Positions 23,144 through 31,411 of a stretch of DNA of 33,833 nt are shown here, piece after piece. The position numbers and the translations under genes were made by a program. The DNA comes from Methanomethylovorans sp. PtaU1.Bin073. GTDB taxonomy: Archaea > Halobacteriota > Methanosarcinia > Methanosarcinales > Methanosarcinaceae. The notes under the pieces were generated by a model. It saw nothing but the letters and a program-made list of their open reading frames with translations, was not told where the DNA came from and did no database searches. The number at the start of each line of letters is the position of its first letter. Positions within the stretch are counted from its first letter, which is position 1. The DNA is taken from contig MVQW01000296.1 of the NCBI GenBank assembly GCA_002067265.1, positions 1-33,833 of the forward strand. The letters are read 5' to 3'.

Positions 23144-25789
23144 CTACCTTAGGTAAGGCATAAACGGCTCTATAACCAGCCCCATCCCGAGCTTTCCCCA
23201 TTCTGACACCGGGTCATAGTCATCCGGCACAAAGGGTCTTCCTGCCACGAAGTTAGCTTTATTATCTTCGCTCATTATCAGAGTTATCTTCTCCCATCCA
23301 AATGCCCTGTCATATTTTGGATTCCGGGTAATAAATCTGATATATTTCAACGTGGTGTCTGGGTCAAAGTCTACAAGCTCCATGTCTCGGAACGCATCGA
23401 ATATTTGATCTTCGGTCATGTGGCACCTGAACCACATTTCGTATACCAGGCCCACTCTCAGGTAGTGACCCGATTTTTCAGTGAGATCTCTCTGCTGCAG
23501 TGCCCATTTGAAGATTGGCCTCATTGGTCTGACCTTATCATCCACCGCCACATGATTCATACGTCCGGCGGTTGGTTTGCACTCTTCTGGTATTTCTATT
23601 CCGTTGATATCAATGACCTGGATTGGGAAAGACTGTGACTCTATCCGGTTTCCCTGGCCATCTGACCAGTAACATTCCCTCTTGTCATATCCCCCGGTGA
23701 TCATTCCATCATACGCAGGGACATGATATCTCACGTATCTTTTCTCATCTTGGTGCCAAAGACACGAATACACCTTGGCTTTGGGACTGTAACAAAAAGG
23801 AAGTTTGAGTCCGTTACCATATTCTCCATCATTCAAGTGGGACTGTTTAGGAAATGTCTCTCCCTGGTATCCAACTGCTTGAGCTATCAGCTTAACGAAG
23901 TAATGTGCTTTGTATGCAGGTGCTGGGAGGCATGGAACAACGATGTGCCAGGAACCAAGAGATCCTGATTTCTCGACCATTGGATAGTCTATGCCCATGT
24001 TCTTCAACATACCCACGACCAAGTTCTTCCACATGTTGGCATCTTCTATCTTCTTTTTATATGTCTCCAGGGTGTCCTTGCCTTCTTTATCATGAGCATT
24101 GATATCAAAAGCAATGTATCTAACTTCATTGAGCTCATCAATCGTGTAGACAACAAGTGCAGTACCCCCGGCCATATGTTCAAACAGGTGTTGCTCGGTT
24201 AGTCTTTTATCATTGCCGTGTCTGTCCCTCGCTGTACCTATCGACTTGGCAGTCTTCGCAATGTATTTCGGACCAGGGATATATTCGCCCTCATCGTTTA
24301 CACACGGTGTAGCAAAGCAGAATACCTGCTTGAGTAGTGTCATACCATCGGATACCTGGATCACTGGTGACACCCGCACCTGGTTCAATATCTCCCGCAC
24401 CTGTTTTTCTGCATCAGTGCGTTGAATTTCTTTTGACCGTATTCCCAGATAGTGTTCAAGTACCTCGGCAACGGTTTCAATAGAACCGCAATATAGAGAC
24501 CCCGAAAAATTACTGATATCGGCTGGGGTTCTCAGCAGTTTTTTACCTACCCTCAGGATTTGAATACCGTTATCGGTCTCTAGTATTATAAGATTAGGAT
24601 CTTCGGTATCTACCCTCATGTCCCTTATATATATATATAGGGACTTGGAGTTTGACACCGCCTCAGAAAGAAGTTTGACAGTTTTAACCGTTGCTGGTAA
24701 TTTGGGCAACTGTCTAAATTGAGGTACTATAAAATACGGCGAGAACCCCTGCCGCTTCGTAATTTGTTTTTCCAATATCGTGTCCCAGTTTTCTGAAAAA
24801 AACTCGGTTTTTCCTATATCAGCAAACTGAATCACTCCAAAAAACCCATCCAGATAAAGGCGTGCTCTTGCAAGCCTCTCTTCCATCGTCTTACATTCGA
24901 CAACGGAAGGCTTGCTTATTTCCTTGCCCACATCTATGCTGATCTTCGGAGAATTCGGTTTCCCTTCAATCTCCATCTTATATATCGTTCCCCATTTAAT
25001 AAAGTCACGGATCGTGCTTGCGTTTATCCCGATACATTGAACCACACTTCTTCCATTCCCCCTTATCCTTCCGGCCATCTGGCACATCTGCATGAACATT
25101 TCGACTAGCCGCATCTTTCTTGACTCGTCTGCAGTCCTGCAATATCGGTCCATGCAATGACCCGGACTGTCGGACCCACCAACGAAAACCATATAATCTG
25201 CCGGAGTCTTTATCCATTGCTTCTTTCCATACCAATTAATATACGGAGTGTAAAAATAAAAACGCCCCGAATGACTGTCTTTCCCCCGGAAATGTGTCAC
25301 TATATAATCATTCTCAGCCCTTCGGTGTTCAGTATCGTGAATCCAACCGATCTCTTCCTCCACCATTTGCCGGATAGCATCCGCTTCTGCAGCTTTCCTG
25401 GCAACGATAACTACTCGCTTCTTCCCGGCTTGGGCCAATGTTTTAAGTATTTCTTCCTGGATAAAGGGAAACCTTATATTGAAACTGTTCTTTCCATAGC
25501 TGTCCATTCTCCAGGTATCTGAAAGAATGAGTTGTTCACCTGCAGACTCCGTAGGATCCCCACCCGGGCCCATCAGCATCGTAGGGATATGTCCACCCCT
25601 TTCCAGGTATTTATCGTAGTTAAACCTACCTTTGGTAGCTGTTATGAAAATGACCTTCTTTCCTCTTGTAATGCACATTCTTACGAAGTCATCCATGGCC
25701 TCCCGTTCAGCAATATTATCAGCTACCATGTTTACTACATATCCACCATTCACCCAGTCGAGCTGTAAGTCTATTGATCTATTTGCCAT
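23144..25789 (-). CDS. SF2 helicase C-half fused to an archaeo-eukaryotic primase
   Basis: An 881-residue protein from the ATG at 25789 (TAATG overlap with the previous gene's stop); a TTG at 25801 is an alternative. Residues about 1-260 form the second RecA-like lobe of an SF2 helicase, with KKVIFITATKGRF, KKRVVIVARKAAEAD and motif VI QMAGRIRGNG (about 237-246). The first lobe is in the upstream gene. Residues about 530-690 form an AEP primase: FDINAHD (metal-binding DxD-like), SGSLGSWHIVVP (the sGxSGxH motif) and GNGLKLPFCY (the lP/K motif). A helical C-terminal part follows. Similar helicase-primase pairs replicate archaeal plasmids or viruses, and AEP-helicase pairs also occur in TOTE-type conflict systems. 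The integrase nearby favours replication of the element. Confidence 0.75.
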   Translation of the reverse strand: MANRSIDLQLDWVNGGYVVNMVADNIAEREAMDDFVRMCITRGKKVIFITATKGRFNYDKYLERGGHIPTMLMGPGGDPTESAGEQLILSDTWRMDSYGKNSFNIRFPFIQEEILKTLAQAGKKRVVIVARKAAEADAIRQMVEEEIGWIHDTEHRRAENDYIVTHFRGKDSHSGRFYFYTPYINWYGKKQWIKTPADYMVFVGGSDSPGHCMDRYCRTADESRKMRLVEMFMQMCQMAGRIRGNGRSVVQCIGINASTIRDFIKWGTIYKMEIEGKPNSPKISIDVGKEISKPSVVECKTMEERLARARLYLDGFFGVIQFADIGKTEFFSENWDTILEKQITKRQGFSPYFIVPQFRQLPKLPATVKTVKLLSEAVSNSKSLYIYIRDMRVDTEDPNLIILETDNGIQILRVGKKLLRTPADISNFSGSLYCGSIETVAEVLEHYLGIRSKEIQRTDAEKQVREILNQVRVSPVIQVSDGMTLLKQVFCFATPCVNDEGEYIPGPKYIAKTAKSIGTARDRHGNDKRLTEQHLFEHMAGGTALVVYTIDELNEVRYIAFDINAHDKEGKDTLETYKKKIEDANMWKNLVVGMLKNMGIDYPMVEKSGSLGSWHIVVPCLPAPAYKAHYFVKLIAQAVGYQGETFPKQSHLNDGEYGNGLKLPFCYSPKAKVYSCLWHQDEKRYVRYHVPAYDGMITGGYDKRECYWSDGQGNRIESQSFPIQVIDINGIEIPEECKPTAGRMNHVAVDDKVRPMRPIFKWALQQRDLTEKSGHYLRVGLVYEMWFRCHMTEDQIFDAFRDMELVDFDPDTTLKYIRFITRNPKYDRAFGWEKITLIMSEDNKANFVAGRPFVPDDYDPVSEWGKLGMGLVIEPFMPYLR

Positions 25790-26814
25790 TAATTGTGACA
25801 ATGGGTCAAGGATTTTTTTACACTGGACAGACGTTCAATGGGTCTTCTTATATCGGTATGCAGGTTTATCAATTCGTTGTTAACCGCTACAAAGTGGCCG
25901 TAATTTTTGGGATCATCTATGTCGGTGTAATATGGATTACTTATTTTTATATTCAGTAACCTCTGGCTGTTATCATCTTTCGTACTTTCATTGCAGCACC
26001 TCAATATTGCGTCCTGCGTTCGGATGTCGTTGATTAGTAGGTCAACATTTGTTACTATCTTCTTAAGTTCCGGGTATTCACCATCGGGTGTCCCCATTAT
26101 ACCACAAAATCTTGAATGGTACTGGAAGGATGCACCGTTCTTCGCATCGTATGCCGGAATCGTTACAGCATTCCCGAATTCTAGCAGATGACATTCATCT
26201 ACCACGATTGTATCGCATCTTTTCAGTATTTTTTCAATTCTCATTGCACCGATGCTTGGCTCATCTGGTTTTGTTTGCATATCTCTGTACATAGAAAGAA
26301 TTGAGGACCGGAGACCACTATAAGTGATACCATATCCCACTCTGTCCTGGTCCTTTTCTGTCACTTGCACGCTTTCATAAACCCAACACTTTTCTTTATC
26401 CTCGCATTCTTTACAGTTAACGTTGTACTTATCCCATTCCTCAAGGCTGGGGTTCTTCTTGATCTTCTCAATTATGTGGATGCAGTCTTTATTGGTTGGG
26501 AAGGACATCGTTTTCAATCCACGGATTACTTCACGTTGTTTTTCGATATCGTCCTTAACATCCACAACTTTATCAGCGTATGGGACACATGTCTCCAGGA
26601 CTTCACGTGCACCTGATTTAAGCGGTTCTACTAATAAAAACACCTCTCCGTTATCAATAGCAGTTGCACATATTCCAGTGGTAGCTCCGGCTCCTGTTGC
26701 TTTTACAACTATCCCGGGTTTGCCCTTCTGGATCTTCCCGTATATGGTCTTCGCTGCTATTTTGGCCGGGTGGTGGTTCCCTTTATAAACATCCAACTTT
26801 ATTGGAATTGACAT
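25789..26814 (-). CDS. SF2 helicase N-half with four-cysteine insert and altered Walker A
   Basis: A 341-residue protein from the ATG at 26814, chosen because GGAGG lies 7 nt upstream and a TATA box 40 nt upstream; a longer frame to 26946 lacks these. Motif I reads KATGAGATTG: Ala44 stands where the invariant Walker A lysine should be. Motif II is VVDECH (206-209). Between them Cys111, Cys134, Cys137 and Cys143 lie where XPD/DinG-type helicases carry a 4Fe-4S domain, so a metal cluster is possible. The chain ends after the first RecA lobe; motifs IV-VI are in the next gene, which starts on the same base that ends this one (TAATG). The two halves probably form one enzyme. Confidence 0.7.
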   Translation of the reverse strand: MSIPIKLDVYKGNHHPAKIAAKTIYGKIQKGKPGIVVKATGAGATTGICATAIDNGEVFLLVEPLKSGAREVLETCVPYADKVVDVKDDIEKQREVIRGLKTMSFPTNKDCIHIIEKIKKNPSLEEWDKYNVNCKECEDKEKCWVYESVQVTEKDQDRVGYGITYSGLRSSILSMYRDMQTKPDEPSIGAMRIEKILKRCDTIVVDECHLLEFGNAVTIPAYDAKNGASFQYHSRFCGIMGTPDGEYPELKKIVTNVDLLINDIRTQDAILRCCNESTKDDNSQRLLNIKISNPYYTDIDDPKNYGHFVAVNNELINLHTDIRRPIERLSSVKKSLTHCHN

Positions 26815-26851
26815 TTTTCTGCCTCCAATGGGGCAGCCGCACGATAAGAAA

Positions 26852-26862
26852 AAGTATATAAA
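26852..26862 (-). promoter_or_regulatory. TATA box of the helicase-primase pair
   Basis: On the minus strand GTTTATATACTTTTT reads as a strong TATA box. Initiation about 25 nt on, near 26828, leaves a short leader with GGAGG ahead of the ATG at 26814. This supports the shorter start of the helicase gene. Confidence 0.6.
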
Positions 26863-26963
26863 CTCCCGTGTCGTATTATCTACTACAGGAGATTTCGGAA
26901 ATCTTTTTCTTTCGTTTGGCTCGGGATGCTGGAAACATCCCCCCATTCTTTTCTTTTTATTTG

Positions 26964-27119
26964 TTATCCCTCTGTTATAGGGGTGAATACAACACTATTT
27001 CCCTTTAGTTCTACACTCATCTTATCTCCTGGTTGCATTCCAAGTTCTTTCACGAAAGCTCTTGGCATTGTGGTTTTGTGCGCACCGTTGAACGGTTTGC
27101 TTAGTATCACTGTTTTCAT
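26964..27119 (-). CDS. AbrB-like (SpoVT-AbrB) regulator of the element
   Basis: A 51-residue protein: MKTVILSKPFNGAHKTTMPR, then FVKELGMQPGDKMSVELKGN and SVVFTPITEG. The TxPRaFvkelGmqpGDkmsVel pattern is typical of archaeal AbrB DNA-binding domains. It has a strong GGAGGTT ribosome site (27125-27131) and a TATA box GTTTATATC (27154-27163, minus strand), giving a short leader. Two identical 16-bp palindromes lie 40-200 bp further upstream and are likely operators. It is upstream of and co-oriented with the helicase-primase genes, which have their own promoter. It may regulate copy number or its own expression. Too short to be noticed by usual length cut-offs. Confidence 0.85.
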   Translation of the reverse strand: MKTVILSKPFNGAHKTTMPRAFVKELGMQPGDKMSVELKGNSVVFTPITEG

Positions 27120-27199
27120 ATTTGAACCTCCAAAGTCAATCATATCCGAGTCAGATATAAACGTTCCGACAAACCGCTATGCTGCGGATTCATTGAAAA

Positions 27200-27218
27200 A
27201 TACATACGTATGTATATC
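27200..27218. promoter_or_regulatory. 16-bp palindrome, copy 1 (operator or iteron)
   Basis: ATACATACGTATGTAT is a perfect palindrome at 27200-27215. Together with the following ATC it is identical over 19 bp to 27309-27327. It lies about 37 bp upstream of the AbrB gene TATA box on that gene's side. Confidence 0.6.
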
Positions 27219-27308
27219 GACTTTAACTGCTGCACGCATCCCAATGAGATATTTTGAGACCCACCAACCCACAACCCCCGAATTAAATAATAACGGAAGT
27301 TGTTCGGC

Positions 27309-27327
27309 ATACATACGTATGTATATC
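27309..27327. promoter_or_regulatory. 16-bp palindrome, copy 2 (operator or iteron)
   Basis: Identical to the element at 27200-27218, 109 bp away, in the same orientation of the trailing ATC. The sequence between the copies is not repeated. No gene with a good ribosome site is seen between 27120 and 27492, so this 370-bp stretch looks like a control or origin region of the element. A minus-strand TATATAAATA lies at about 27407-27416. Confidence 0.6.
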
Positions 27328-27492
27328 AACCCAATGTTTCCGCCAATTTGACCACCAGGGAGATCCCCAAAAAATAACTGAGAGTTATAACCAGAAGTAA
27401 TAATTATTTATATACTCTTTTTTGAATATATGCAAAAAGGTAATATATTAAAAAGTGAAAAGGTTAAGTTGTGAGTTGCCGCACATGTGGCT

Positions 27493-27711
27493 CTAGCACT
27501 CGAACCTTACTTTAATTGCGTCCAATGCTGCTATTATTTCATCGTCATGGATGTCCAGGACCTTAACTGATCCTGGCATGACCTGGATGGCGTAACGGTA
27601 TCCTACTTCGCCAGGTAACTTGGCCAGGTAGACTCCTGCCAGATGGGTTCCATCACCAAAGTGCAGATCCCAGAGGCATGGTAGGACTTGGTATTGAGCA
27701 AGAGGCTGCAT
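27493..27711 (-). CDS. Small unknown protein downstream of the integrase
   Basis: A 72-residue soluble protein: MQPLAQYQVLPCLWDLHFGD, then strand-like segments (HLAGVYLAKLP; YRYAIQVMPGSVKVLDI) and a final helix DDEIIAALDAIKVRFEC. No family is recognised. Its ribosome site GAGGT overlaps the TGA that closes the frameshifted integrase extension (27722-27724), the usual arrangement for coupled genes. This supports both this gene and the coding nature of the extension. An excisionase-like or regulatory role would fit the position but nothing in the sequence proves it. Confidence 0.6.
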   Translation of the reverse strand: MQPLAQYQVLPCLWDLHFGDGTHLAGVYLAKLPGEVGYRYAIQVMPGSVKVLDIHDDEIIAALDAIKVRFEC

Positions 27712-27721
27712 GATTAAGACC

Positions 27722-27847
27722 TCAAAAGATCATTTTCAGCTTCCGGTGTCTATCATGCTGGACCTTAGCGGCTTCGCTTGCTATTTCCCTATCAATCCAT
27801 ACATCAATCTGCGCACGCATCGCCCTCTCCAGTTCTTCACCTGAGTA
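27722..27847 (-). pseudogene. Frameshifted C-terminal extension of the integrase
   Basis: If one base is skipped at the run of seven A (T at 27848-27854 on the plus strand), the integrase continues as ...DRLGKKYSGEELERAMRAQI, then DVWIDREIASEAAKVQHDRH and RKLKMIF, ending in TGA at 27722-27724. This looks like genuine helical protein sequence, and it ends exactly at the ribosome site of the next gene. In the present frame the integrase stops early at 27837-27839. Causes could be a recent mutation, a sequencing slip in the homopolymer, or programmed slippage. Confidence 0.6.
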
Positions 27848-29144
27848 TTTTTTTCCCCAACCTATCCTGCATCACTCTGAGATTGCACCAATTGTCAAGC
27901 CCAATAGGTGCAATCCTGGTCCTGCCGTTTTCCTCCCTGTACCAGAGCTCTTCTTGCTCTTGTCGGAGTGAAGCTTTAATATCTTCCAGTTCCTTTGCCA
28001 GGGTTTCCAGTTCTCCCCTTTCCACGATGTAGGTTTCCTTCGCTGCCTTCAGATCTGTATTCTCTGCTGCAAGCTTCTGATATTCCGGTGAACTTGAAAC
28101 ATCCAGTTCCTTCTGAATGGTCAAATAAGGCACGAAAGACTCATACAGTGCCCTCAATTTATCTGCTTCTGCCCTATAGTACGCTCCTTTGGTCCCATCC
28201 AATGTGTGACCCATGAAGAATTCTACTCTTTCACTATCGAATCCAGCATTCTTCAAGGTCGTGTTAAAGAATTTCCTCATATTATGTGACCGGATTAGGT
28301 TCCAGACCCCCTTTTCGGTGCTTTTCTGCGCCCTTTCTGATAATGTCCGGTATGCCTTCAAAAGTCCAACAGTGTCCAGTTTCCGCAATTCCTCATCCCG
28401 TGTTTCAAGATATTCGTCACTCACTGACCTCTTGATGAACAGATATCCTTTGTTGCCATAGACCTTCTGCTTAGACAATTGCATTTCACGATACTTGTCT
28501 GGTGTCTTTGCATCCCTATTTCTGTACTGGAGGTACTTTTGAACTGCTCTGGATGCCTCTGGACTTATGAAGGTCACAAAGTCGGTCGATGACTTTTCAC
28601 GCCTCAAGAATAGTGTGGTAATCTCAGTTTCAGCATCATATCCCTTCGTGAACTGTTCAATTGTAAGATTAACAATATCTGCAGCACCCAGCCCTGAACT
28701 GCAGCCACATAGGATCAAAGCGGTGTCCCGGGGATCGCATACTTTCAGTGCCTCTCGAATGTCTTCTTTGTTCGGAATATCCAGGTGCTCTGGCTTAGAG
28801 AGTGCCTTTTCTTCTCTTCCAATGTTCGGTATTTCGTGATCAAAGCTTTTGTAGAACGACCGTACCCCACTCATGTGGCTCCTTCGGGTATTGACTGCCA
28901 AGCCCCGTTCTTTTAAGTACTTGCGGAATCCTATCATGCGTTTCTTCATGGTCCGGTCCCTGGCAAGTATGCCTGCTCTGACTTCCCTATCAGCATCGGC
29001 AATGAGTTCATCAGGATTAAGACCCGTAAAATCCACATACTCTTGCAGTCCGGTAAGGTAGTTTCTTCGTGTGTTCGGTCTTGGATCACTCAAATCCAGC
29101 CACGTTCTCACCGATTCGTATATATCTAACGATTCCCATTTCAT
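27837..29144 (-). CDS. Tyrosine recombinase (integrase)
   Basis: A 435-residue site-specific recombinase. The N-terminal core-binding domain is about 1-110 (NTRRNYLTGLQEYVDF; NTRRSHMSGVRSFYKSF). The catalytic part has SHNMRKFF (His287, Arg290: box II HxxR), MGHTLDGTKGAYYR (His313; Tyr322 or Tyr323 as nucleophile), but box I reads SSGLGAADIVNLT, with Gly153 where an arginine is usual. A long charged coiled coil (about 350-402) follows the catalytic domain. The C-terminus is probably cut short by a frameshift at 27848-27854. Its start lies about 80 bp from the intact RAM gene, where attachment is inferred. TATATA-like sequence at 29195-29204 may serve both divergent genes. Confidence 0.85.
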   Translation of the reverse strand: MKWESLDIYESVRTWLDLSDPRPNTRRNYLTGLQEYVDFTGLNPDELIADADREVRAGILARDRTMKKRMIGFRKYLKERGLAVNTRRSHMSGVRSFYKSFDHEIPNIGREEKALSKPEHLDIPNKEDIREALKVCDPRDTALILCGCSSGLGAADIVNLTIEQFTKGYDAETEITTLFLRREKSSTDFVTFISPEASRAVQKYLQYRNRDAKTPDKYREMQLSKQKVYGNKGYLFIKRSVSDEYLETRDEELRKLDTVGLLKAYRTLSERAQKSTEKGVWNLIRSHNMRKFFNTTLKNAGFDSERVEFFMGHTLDGTKGAYYRAEADKLRALYESFVPYLTIQKELDVSSSPEYQKLAAENTDLKAAKETYIVERGELETLAKELEDIKASLRQEQEELWYREENGRTRIAPIGLDNWCNLRVMQDRLGKKILR

Positions 29145-29237
29145 TTACATCAAACTCGTTTGCACGTTCCGGCTCTGTAATAATATCCGGTTCGCAATAT
29201 ATAAATTAGGAGGGATGATGTATTACCGTAATAGGTG

Positions 29238-29249
29238 TTACCATGGTAA
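29238..29249. repeat. Candidate right attachment core (attR)
   Basis: The perfect palindrome TTACCATGGTAA is identical to 4867-4878 and spans the ATG of the RAM gene. It lies about 95 bp from the integrase start, as usual for an attP-derived end. The att role is inferred. Confidence 0.45.
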
Positions 29250-29458
29250 ATGTACTGCCTGGAAAGGAAAGGGCAGCTTACAATGAATTGCAACGTATTG
29301 AAGGTATCAAGGACATATATCACGTTTTTGGAGAATATGATTTTGTAGTGATCGTAGATGTTGGAGATCTCAGCACATTGAACAATATAGTTGATAATAT
29401 TAGAGAAAACGAATTTGTAACAGCTACACAAACCATAGTTGGCGCAGAGCTCAAGTAA
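29243..29458 (+). CDS. Lrp/AsnC-type stand-alone RAM domain protein
   Basis: 71 residues from the ATG: MVNVLPGKERAAYNELQRIE, then GIKDIYHVFGEYDFVVIVDV and LSTLNNIVDNIREN...TQTIVGAELK. This is the ligand-binding (RAM) fold of Lrp/AsnC regulators, with YHVFGEYDFVV as the typical core, without a DNA-binding domain. Such proteins bind amino acids or assist full-length Lrp proteins. The frame continues upstream without ATG/GTG/TTG as ITVIGVT to ATT 29222, and these codons are conserved in the fossil copy at 4851. GGAGG (29209-29213) is well placed for ATT, and GGTG (29234-29237) for ATG 29243, so the true start is open. It lies upstream of top6B, possibly sometimes co-transcribed. Confidence 0.85.
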   Translation: MVNVLPGKERAAYNELQRIEGIKDIYHVFGEYDFVVIVDVGDLSTLNNIVDNIRENEFVTATQTIVGAELK

Positions 29459-29475
29459 ATATGGTGCAGAGCATA

Positions 29476-29484
29476 TTTATATAA
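29476..29484 (+). promoter_or_regulatory. TATA box of top6BA
   Basis: TTTATATAA predicts a start near 29508 and a leader of about 35 nt ahead of the ATG at 29543, with GGATGAT (29531-29537) as ribosome site. CTTTTTAT (29489-29496) just downstream may also end the RAM transcript. Confidence 0.5.
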
Positions 29485-29542
29485 TGTGCTTTTTATACTG
29501 ATTATACCGTTAGCTGACTTGCTTTAATAAGGATGATAATAG

Positions 29543-31411
29543 ATGGACATTCCAATTGCAGAAGAACTTGCAAAAAATCAGAAGTCAATAAGTGTAGCTG
29601 AATTTTTCGAAAAGAACAGGCAAATTCTCGGATTTGACTCAGCTCCCCGCAGCCTCATCACAACTATAAAGGAAGCTGTAGACAACTCACTTGATGCCTG
29701 CGAAGAAGCAGAGATCCTGCCTGATATCCTTGTGCAGGTCGAAAGATCTGACAAAGACAGCGTCGTGATCATTGTTGAAGACAATGGGCCCGGTATAGTC
29801 AAAGAACAGATACCGAAGGTATTTGCAAAGCTACTTTATGGATCACGGTTCCATGCCCTAAAACAGAGCAGAGGACAACAGGGCATAGGCATATCTGCAT
29901 CTGTACTCTATTCACAACTGACTTCGGGACATCCCACTAAGATCATCTCGAAAATAGGACAAGGGAAGCCTGCACATTACTACGAACTGATGATCAACAC
30001 CAGTACCAACGAGCCCGAGATACTAAAAGAAGAAATAATTGATTGGGATCGGCATCATGGAACTCGTATTGAACTGGAAATGGAAGCTTCTTATGTAAAA
30101 GGTAGAAGACAATCAGTAAACGAGTATCTCAAAGCAACGGCCATAGTAAACCCTCATGCACGTATTAAGCTCATAGAACCGGATAAAAATGAGATCGTGT
30201 TTGAAAGGGCAACAGATAAGATACCGGTAGCTGCAAAGGAAATACTTCCACACCCTCATGGGATAGAACTGGGAACACTCATGAAGATGCTCCGGTATAC
30301 TGAAAGGCAAAAACTGACACCTTTTCTTCGATATTCTTTTTCAAAAATAGGTCATCTTACAGCAGAAGAAATCTGTAAAGCTTCGGGCCTTGATGGGGAG
30401 ATGGACCCACACGAGATAAACAGAGATCAAGCAAGAAAACTTCTGGATGCTTTCGGTAAAGTGAAGATAATGGCTCCACCTACGGATTGTCTTTCACCCA
30501 TAGGAGAGAACCTGATCTACAAAGGCCTTGAAAAAGAGTTTAACGTAGACTTTATCGCAACTACCAGCAGGACACCATCAGTATACTCCGGAAATCCGTT
30601 TTTAGTAGAAGTGGGGCTTGCATACGGTGGAGACCTGCAAAAAGAAGATCGCGTAGATATTATGCGCTTTGCCAACAGAGTACCCTTATTGTATCAGCAA
30701 GGTGGATGTGTAACTACACATGCCATAGAATCCATAAAATGGAAACAGTATGGACTCAACCAGCCTGGTGGAGGACTGCCAACCGGACCTGTTGCTATAC
30801 TAATCCATGTTGCATCAACGAATGTACCTTTCACCTCCGAATCAAAAGATGCTATAGCCGAAATTCCTGAAATAAAGGCAGAGATCGAACTGGCAGTAAA
30901 GGAAGTCGGCCGTAAGCTGAATATGTATATGAACAGGCAGGAAAACCTGAAAAAACGCAGAGAGAAAGAGATAATTATAACCAAGGTGCTGCCTAAAATG
31001 GCAAAGAAACTTGCCGAAACACTGGATAAAGATGTGCCTGATATAAATCCTGTTGTTGCAAAAATAATGGGTAACTTGCTTGTGAGCAGGAAGGTAAGCC
31101 GCAATGGAGATGGAAGTGCAAGGGTTTCTATTATGCTCAAAAACTTTTCAGGTAAAACTGTAGAGTGTACTGTTCACGATATGATCCCTTTCAAGATAAG
31201 GGAAACTATACCAGAACCTAAGACCATATCCATGGGCAATGATTTTGATTACGTATGGAAGATGTCGCTTCCAACCGGTTCTTCAAAGGCGGTAAGTTAT
31301 GTTGTGGACACATTATCGGATGTAGAAGCAGAGACGTACCCGCAAGTGATCGTAGAAGGACTTGATGAAGAGCTTGTAACCGGAGCAAAGGCCATAAAGG
31401 GGCTGGTTTGA
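29543..31411 (+). CDS. top6B: DNA topoisomerase VI subunit B
   Basis: ATPase subunit of the archaeal type IIB topoisomerase, which relaxes and decatenates DNA with Top6A as an A2B2 complex. The 622-residue protein has the GHKL ATPase motifs in order: N box [14 protein letters not shown] (Glu44, Asn48), G1 EDNGPGI (79-85), G2 lid [12 protein letters not shown] (109-120). A helix-two-turn-helix region follows at about residues 225-310 and the transducer domain after it, with the switch-lysine segment [13 protein letters not shown]. The tail adds a small Ig-like domain seen in Methanosarcina-type Top6B. Its stop TGA abuts the ATG of top6A with no gap. Core gene. Confidence 0.97.
   Translation: MDIPIAEELAKNQKSISVAEFFEKNRQILGFDSAPRSLITTIKEAVDNSLDACEEAEILPDILVQVERSDKDSVVIIVEDNGPGIVKEQIPKVFAKLLYGSRFHALKQSRGQQGIGISASVLYSQLTSGHPTKIISKIGQGKPAHYYELMINTSTNEPEILKEEIIDWDRHHGTRIELEMEASYVKGRRQSVNEYLKATAIVNPHARIKLIEPDKNEIVFERATDKIPVAAKEILPHPHGIELGTLMKMLRYTERQKLTPFLRYSFSKIGHLTAEEICKASGLDGEMDPHEINRDQARKLLDAFGKVKIMAPPTDCLSPIGENLIYKGLEKEFNVDFIATTSRTPSVYSGNPFLVEVGLAYGGDLQKEDRVDIMRFANRVPLLYQQGGCVTTHAIESIKWKQYGLNQPGGGLPTGPVAILIHVASTNVPFTSESKDAIAEIPEIKAEIELAVKEVGRKLNMYMNRQENLKKRREKEIIITKVLPKMAKKLAETLDKDVPDINPVVAKIMGNLLVSRKVSRNGDGSARVSIMLKNFSGKTVECTVHDMIPFKIRETIPEPKTISMGNDFDYVWKMSLPTGSSKAVSYVVDTLSDVEAETYPQVIVEGLDEELVTGAKAIKGLV

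Noticed and set aside
27177..27314. 45-residue minus-strand frame over the palindromes
   Set aside because: No ribosome site; the frame crosses both palindrome copies, which are better explained as binding sites.
27490..27530. tRNA 3' end on the minus strand (GGTTCGAGTGC) as an attachment site
   Set aside because: The T-arm does not pair and the bases are the last codons of the 72-residue gene; no acceptor or anticodon arm is present.
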